Assembly (NCBI RefSeq): GCF_047971665.1
Contig: NZ_JBKEAA010000022.1
Span: forward strand, 1 to 64,000
Direction of reading: 5' to 3'
DNA: 64,000 bases
Source of the DNA: Castellaniella sp047971665
GTDB lineage: Bacteria; Pseudomonadota; Gammaproteobacteria; Burkholderiales; Burkholderiaceae_B
The notes below the pieces were generated by a model. That model did not search any database. It was given only the letters and a program-made list of their open reading frames with translations, and was not told the DNA's origin. This document shows positions 59,805 through 64,000 of the stretch, in pieces; position 1 is the stretch's first letter, and each line of letters begins with the position of its first letter. The translations under genes and the position numbers were made by a program.

Positions 59805-62800
59805 TTATGTCAGTGCGCTGAAAAGCTTCGACAGATAGCTATTTGGGCCATCTTCCATGAACAACACATTACGGTTTTCCAGCTCGGCTTTTTTGGCTGG
59901 GTCGCCCACGTTGAGTAGGTCGGAAAACCTCGTAGGCGACAGAATAAAGGCGTTCAGGATTAGTGGAGGCTCACCCGCCTTGGCCTGTCCAGCCAGCGTT
60001 GTTTCCAGGGTTTTGACTTCCTTGTACAGCCCCAGTTTCGGGTGTGACAGGTCGAGGTTGCGCAACCCCTTCGGATCGACAAAGGTGAGCCACTGTTTGC
60101 CGCTGGTATCGTCCACCAGCCACAGCAAGAAATCCGGGTAGAAGTTGCCCGCCAATGCAAAGCCCAAACCTTTGTCCGCGCTAGCAGCATTGCGCAACAG
60201 GTACAGACTGCGCTGGCCGATAGCCTCGCGCCCACCTGCAGACCGATAGAACGCCTCCAAATCGCGAACAAACGTCACTTCGCTGGGGGCACTCAATCCC
60301 AGTGGACGCAGCTTGAGTGGCACCAGATCCTTGTCGCTATCTTGCTCGAAGCCAAACAGAGGATAGAACAAGTGCCGGTCGAAGCTGATGGCCACCATGT
60401 GCGGTGCATACCATTGGCTTGCCTCGCCAATTTTGCTGTCCGAGACCAGTTTTTTCAGGGTCTCCAGCTTTTTTTGGTATGCCAGGCCGTCATCATTATT
60501 CTCAATCTCGAACTGGTACAGTTTGAGCATTGACCCGTGGTCTTCGTCGACGTGGGTAATGTCGTAGAACTGGCCCTCGTACCCGGTCTTCAATGCCTTG
60601 TAGAAACGGTCGGTATAGTCCGTCAATAATCTTAGCAGGATGTCTTCTTGCTTGTGAATGTCGGCGAAGGTCGTTACGTTCAGCTCGGATGCAGGAATGA
60701 ACAGCGTATACCAAGCCTGATCTCCGGCGCAGAAGTCGAACAGCTTCTGCATGTCTAGCCGCAGATTACTCCAACTGCGTTGCAGCTTGTAATCCTGCAA
60801 GGCTAGATAGATACGGTCCCAGTTGAAGGCCGAGAATAGGGCGGGGTTCAGCTTGCCCTTATTCCGTGCTTCTGCCAAGGGATGCACATGTTGCGCCCCG
60901 GTATTTTTGCTGGATAGTGCTTCAACGCGAGGGTATAGATCAAGCACCACATGAGGGAGCTTGATCTTGCCTTGGAACTGCGTGGGGATTTCATAGAGCC
61001 ACGGGAAGTGCGTGCGCTTGAACCCGAGTTTCTGGTTGTCCTTGTAGCCGTCCTTCAATGCCAAGGTCTTCAACTTGCCCTTGGGTAGGTTGGCCCGTGT
61101 CGGAAAGTCCAGCTCCAGTACTTCGTCACTTGGCGTGATGCCTTCCTCGCGTAGGTAATCTTTGAACGCAGCCATGTAGCTGGCGCGCACACCAAAGATG
61201 TTCAGCGCCTCCAGCTTGTTCAGATGCACGCCCTTGGGTCTGTCCTGCGGCAAGGTGCGCTTGAGTGAGAAGCCTTTGCCCTTGAGGCGCACCCCGCGTC
61301 CAAATAACTGGATGATCTGAGAGCCTTCACCCTGACCCATATTCAGCAGACCCATCGTGGACACGCGCCAGCTGCTCCAGCCTTCCGTGAATTTGCGTGA
61401 GCCGATCAGCACGTTGAGGCGGCTATCTTTGTTGTTTAGTGTGCTGAACAGCGCACCGCCGAAGTCGTCGCGTTCGCTGTCAAAGGTCTTCACGCCCTCT
61501 GCCATCCCGTAAAAGCCCGAGTCGTCACCGATGTTAATGAGGCCAAACGGATCAGCATTGCCCACACGCAATGCCAGCTCGCCCTTGCTGCCTTTGATGT
61601 TGACCAGCTTCAGGCGCTGACGGGCCGAGGCATTGAACACACGCCGCAGAATGTCAGCGTACAGATCATCTACGTGGTCGCTAAAGCCCATTAAGGGCGT
61701 GAATCGACCGCTGAAAATATTGTTGCCTTTGGCGTCCAGAATCTGTGCCTTGTCAGCAATCAGGTCGGCCAGCCAGGTCTTGATCTGCGTGTCGCTGTTC
61801 AGGAAGTCAGCGAGGAAGCTCACTACCTCCAGAATGTCCGATTCTTCACCTGAAACCTTATTACCAACAAATACCCACAGCGGCTTTTCAATATTGAAGT
61901 CCGTCAACTTTTCATGGTGCGTGTTCCATAGCCATAACTGCTGGTAGTAGGAGAGCAAGCAGGCGGTGAAGTATTTGCGGGCGTTGTCGGCCTGTTCGTA
62001 GGCCTCACCGCTCATGTTGAGGATTAGCGACTCTTTACCGTAGCCATCGTCATAGAAGAATTTGTACGAGTAGTCGAACAGGATGCATTTGGCGTAAATC
62101 TCGCGGGTAGCGGTGGTGCGCGCGCGACACTTGTCCTCGGCAGTCAGTGCAAGTTGTGCTTTCTGTCCGTCGTCCAGACTACGCAGGCTACTGGTGTTGA
62201 ACAGCATTTTGGCGCGCTTTTTCTGGATGTCTTCTTCCGCTGCCGCCACGGTCATACCCTTTGCCACTGCCTGCCCGAAGGTGGCCGAGTACTCAAAGGC
62301 AAACCCACCTCGCACCAGTGCTTCGCGCCGTGCCATCCACGCGCCCGCTGCTGTGCCCGTACCCCGGTGGCCTTCGTCCACCAGCACCAGGTTGTTGCCC
62401 TCGAAAGCATCGACGGCGACGGTCTTGTCGCCCATCTCATCGCCCAGCTTGTTGATGTCGATGATCTCGATGGTACCGCGTGCCGGTGACTGGGTTTTGT
62501 TGAAGAATTGCGAGAGCTCAAAGCCCGATAACTCCAACTCTTGCAGATGCTGACGGCTCAAGCCTTCGTTGGGCGTGAGCAGAATGATCTTGTCCGGGTA
62601 CACACCGGCTACGCCTTGTTGAAAATAGTGCAGGTACTGGTGAATATTGACGTGCAGCAGCAGGGTTTTGCCGCTGCCGGTGGCATTCCAGAAGGCGATC
62701 TTGTTCAGGTCGTCCGCGTCGAAATCGCGGAAGGGTTCCGCGCCTATCTCGGTACGGTAGCGCGTCATTTCCTCGTTCAGGCCATCGAGCAAGTCCTGAC

Positions 62801-63185
62801 GGTGATTGAAGTACCAGTCCAGATACAACTCGGTAAACAGCAGCGATAGGTACTGGAAGTACTTCATCTGCAGTTCATGGCCTTCCAGCTTGTTGCGCTG
62901 GGCCGTGATGGCCTGCCAGTGGGCGACGATGTTCAAGTCGTAGCGCCGCAGATCGGCCTCGGGCACCTTGTTGGGATCGAACAAACCCCGGATCAGTTCG
63001 TGGAAGAACTTGGTCTGGCCGTCCTCGTCGATGCCCTCGAAACGGTCATCGCCCAGGCGCATCTTGAGCGCCGCCAGCGTGCCGCCCTCAAAGAAGCCCA
63101 ATACCCAGCGGTTCAGAACCAACTCCTGATGAAAGCTGCGCTTCTTGGCAGCCGCACTCCTTGTGGTTTTTGCAGCTCGTGCCAT
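59805..63185 (-). CDS. res: Type III restriction enzyme, Res-like helicase/nuclease subunit
   Basis: The 1126-residue protein has a superfamily 2 helicase core: Walker A NATGSGKT at 167-174, DEGH at 270-273, FEYSATFG (motif III), GSRKFTEGWSSWRVSTMGLLN and QLFGRGVRLKG (motif VI). A C-terminal nuclease-like segment has FYPDFLLWL near 1017 followed by TFVDPKG near 1036, a PD-(D/E)xK pattern. It would move along or switch on DNA with ATP and cut unmethylated sites together with Mod. The ATG overlaps the mod stop by one base (TGATG), so the subunits are co-translated. The protein is longer than EcoP15I Res and only distantly similar in sequence pattern. Confidence 0.9.
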   Translation of the reverse strand: MARAAKTTRSAAAKKRSFHQELVLNRWVLGFFEGGTLAALKMRLGDDRFEGIDEDGQTKFFHELIRGLFDPNKVPEADLRRYDLNIVAHWQAITAQRNKLEGHELQMKYFQYLSLLFTELYLDWYFNHRQDLLDGLNEEMTRYRTEIGAEPFRDFDADDLNKIAFWNATGSGKTLLLHVNIHQYLHYFQQGVAGVYPDKIILLTPNEGLSRQHLQELELSGFELSQFFNKTQSPARGTIEIIDINKLGDEMGDKTVAVDAFEGNNLVLVDEGHRGTGTAAGAWMARREALVRGGFAFEYSATFGQAVAKGMTVAAAEEDIQKKRAKMLFNTSSLRSLDDGQKAQLALTAEDKCRARTTATREIYAKCILFDYSYKFFYDDGYGKESLILNMSGEAYEQADNARKYFTACLLSYYQQLWLWNTHHEKLTDFNIEKPLWVFVGNKVSGEESDILEVVSFLADFLNSDTQIKTWLADLIADKAQILDAKGNNIFSGRFTPLMGFSDHVDDLYADILRRVFNASARQRLKLVNIKGSKGELALRVGNADPFGLINIGDDSGFYGMAEGVKTFDSERDDFGGALFSTLNNKDSRLNVLIGSRKFTEGWSSWRVSTMGLLNMGQGEGSQIIQLFGRGVRLKGKGFSLKRTLPQDRPKGVHLNKLEALNIFGVRASYMAAFKDYLREEGITPSDEVLELDFPTRANLPKGKLKTLALKDGYKDNQKLGFKRTHFPWLYEIPTQFQGKIKLPHVVLDLYPRVEALSSKNTGAQHVHPLAEARNKGKLNPALFSAFNWDRIYLALQDYKLQRSWSNLRLDMQKLFDFCAGDQAWYTLFIPASELNVTTFADIHKQEDILLRLLTDYTDRFYKALKTGYEGQFYDITHVDEDHGSMLKLYQFEIENNDDGLAYQKKLETLKKLVSDSKIGEASQWYAPHMVAISFDRHLFYPLFGFEQDSDKDLVPLKLRPLGLSAPSEVTFVRDLEAFYRSAGGREAIGQRSLYLLRNAASADKGLGFALAGNFYPDFLLWLVDDTSGKQWLTFVDPKGLRNLDLSHPKLGLYKEVKTLETTLAGQAKAGEPPLILNAFILSPTRFSDLLNVGDPAKKAELENRNVLFMEDGPNSYLSKLFSALT

Positions 63186-64000
63186 CAGACATCCTCCACC
63201 GAGAACATGCGTTCCAGGAACTCCGGCTCGATCTGCCGCAGCTTGAGCACGCGAGTGGCACCGCCTTCCTCGGCGGCCTGCGTCAGCACGGTGGGGATGT
63301 TGTGGTCGCCGTTGATGTAGACCACGTCGAACTCGTTGTCCGCCGGGTTGATGGCCAGCTTGTCGCAGAGCTTGCCTACACCTTCGTAGTCCAGCATATC
63401 GCAGTCGCGCCACAACACGAGGCAGCTTTCACCGCCGGGCAGCGTGCCGGTGACGGTGACAAAGCCGCGCTGTGGCTTGGCGTCGATGTGCTTGACTCGC
63501 AGGCCGATCAGGAAATTGAATGTCTCGACCAGATCGATCTTGCGCGGCTCGAACGCTCCCGCCGAATCCACAGCCACGTTGAGGGTGTAGTCGAAAGGCT
63601 TCTTGAAGTCTTCCACCGACAGCAGTGAGCCACGGCTCTCCACGTCCAGCACGTAGTTGAGTAGGTAGTCGTCCTTGGCTTGCTGCGGCAGGGTGTTCAA
63701 CAGATCGCCCTGCGCGGCAGTGCGGCGCAATTGCAGGTTGTTCAGGGCGTCTTCGTAACTTTCAAGCTTGAGGACTTTGAAGCAGTGGGAGATACCGGTG
63801 TCCGGTGCAGTCGGCTTTCCGTTTGCCCATTCGGCAGAGAATACGACCTTCTGCAAGCGTGGCTTGAGCACAGTATCGAAATACTCACCCTGCTCAACAA
63901 GTAGGTACTGCCGCTTACCCCCATCCCTGCGATTCAAAGTGATGGTGGCGTGTGCCGTTGTTCCGGATCCGCCGAAATAATCAAGTACCAGTGCATCATT
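63185..64000 (-). CDS. mod: Type III DNA methyltransferase, Mod-like subunit (5' truncated by window)
   Basis: The last 271 residues are visible; the frame is open to base 64000. Near the window edge, VLDYFGGSGTTAHA is the SAM-binding FxGxG motif, placed near the C-terminal side as in beta-class N6-adenine methyltransferases, followed by LNRRDGGKRQYLLVEQGEYFDTV. DPPY and the target-recognition domain must lie beyond the window. Mod reads the site and methylates one strand; together with Res it forms the restriction complex. The C-terminal 170 residues presumably contact Res. Confidence 0.88.
   Translation of the reverse strand, partial: NDALVLDYFGGSGTTAHATITLNRRDGGKRQYLLVEQGEYFDTVLKPRLQKVVFSAEWANGKPTAPDTGISHCFKVLKLESYEDALNNLQLRRTAAQGDLLNTLPQQAKDDYLLNYVLDVESRGSLLSVEDFKKPFDYTLNVAVDSAGAFEPRKIDLVETFNFLIGLRVKHIDAKPQRGFVTVTGTLPGGESCLVLWRDCDMLDYEGVGKLCDKLAINPADNEFDVVYINGDHNIPTVLTQAAEEGGATRVLKLRQIEPEFLERMFSVEDV

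Larger units (their letters stand above)
58350..64000. mobile_element. Accessory region, probable integrated genomic island (left part)
   Basis: From just upstream of xthA the DNA becomes locally AT-richer (58350-58410 and 59100-59460), gene density falls, and the genes are an AlpA-type regulator, a YdaS-type regulator and a type III restriction-modification pair. No integrase is in view and the far end lies beyond the window. Boundaries are approximate. Confidence 0.55.

Overview
This 64 kb window is GC-rich, densely coding chromosomal DNA, most likely from a betaproteobacterium of the family Alcaligenaceae (Bordetella, Achromobacter or Castellaniella relatives). The inference rests on the protein repertoire: a TadA-LdcA fusion, a LysR/TtuC/TtuB tartrate-malate locus, recCBD, and the surE-pcm-nlpD and gmk-rpoZ-spoT clusters. 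No rRNA, tRNA or CRISPR array was found. The window opens inside an autotransporter gene and closes inside a type III methyltransferase gene.

Layout. 1-12.5 kb: autotransporter beta-domain; an AcoR-type sigma-54 activator divergent from an aldehyde dehydrogenase with a near-consensus -24/-12 promoter; a phthalate-dioxygenase-reductase-like oxidoreductase; a BenE benzoate transporter; a class V aminotransferase; TenA; and a BaeS-BaeR-Spy envelope-stress module. 12.5-31.6 kb: an NlpC/P60 lipoprotein, YggS, the recC-recB-recD operon, an acyl-CoA ligase, NAD(P)HX repair, a HAD phosphatase, a TadA-LdcA fusion, an ABC-F ATPase (YbiT type) and a YigZ/IMPACT protein. 31.6-41.5 kb: a DHA2 efflux pump coupled to a thioredoxin, a purine permease, tsaD, plsY, and the tightly packed surE-pcm-nlpD-exonuclease-rlmD run, in which rpoS is absent from its usual place after nlpD. 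41.5-46.6 kb: an MFS transporter, a possible VapC remnant, and a DmlR-type regulator divergent from tartrate/malate dehydrogenase and its transporter. 46.6-58.3 kb: argH, glnB, ubiC, rluF-like, rlmJ, ugpQ, ppiD, and a minus-strand run of xthA, an unknown gene, gmk, rpoZ and spoT.

58.35-64 kb is accessory DNA. It is locally AT-richer, has a long gene-poor stretch, and carries an AlpA-type and a YdaS-type phage regulator plus a type III restriction-modification operon (mod partial, then res). It probably belongs to an integrated element whose integrase and far end lie beyond base 64000.

The observations most worth following are the TadA-LdcA fusion with a Cys/His-rich linker and tail, a TGTCGC array with sigma-54 promoter between acoR and the aldehyde dehydrogenase, a 59-60 bp hairpin repeat that supplies the stop codons of two unrelated genes, the type III restriction island, and the symmetric operators at the tartrate locus and the YdaS gene.
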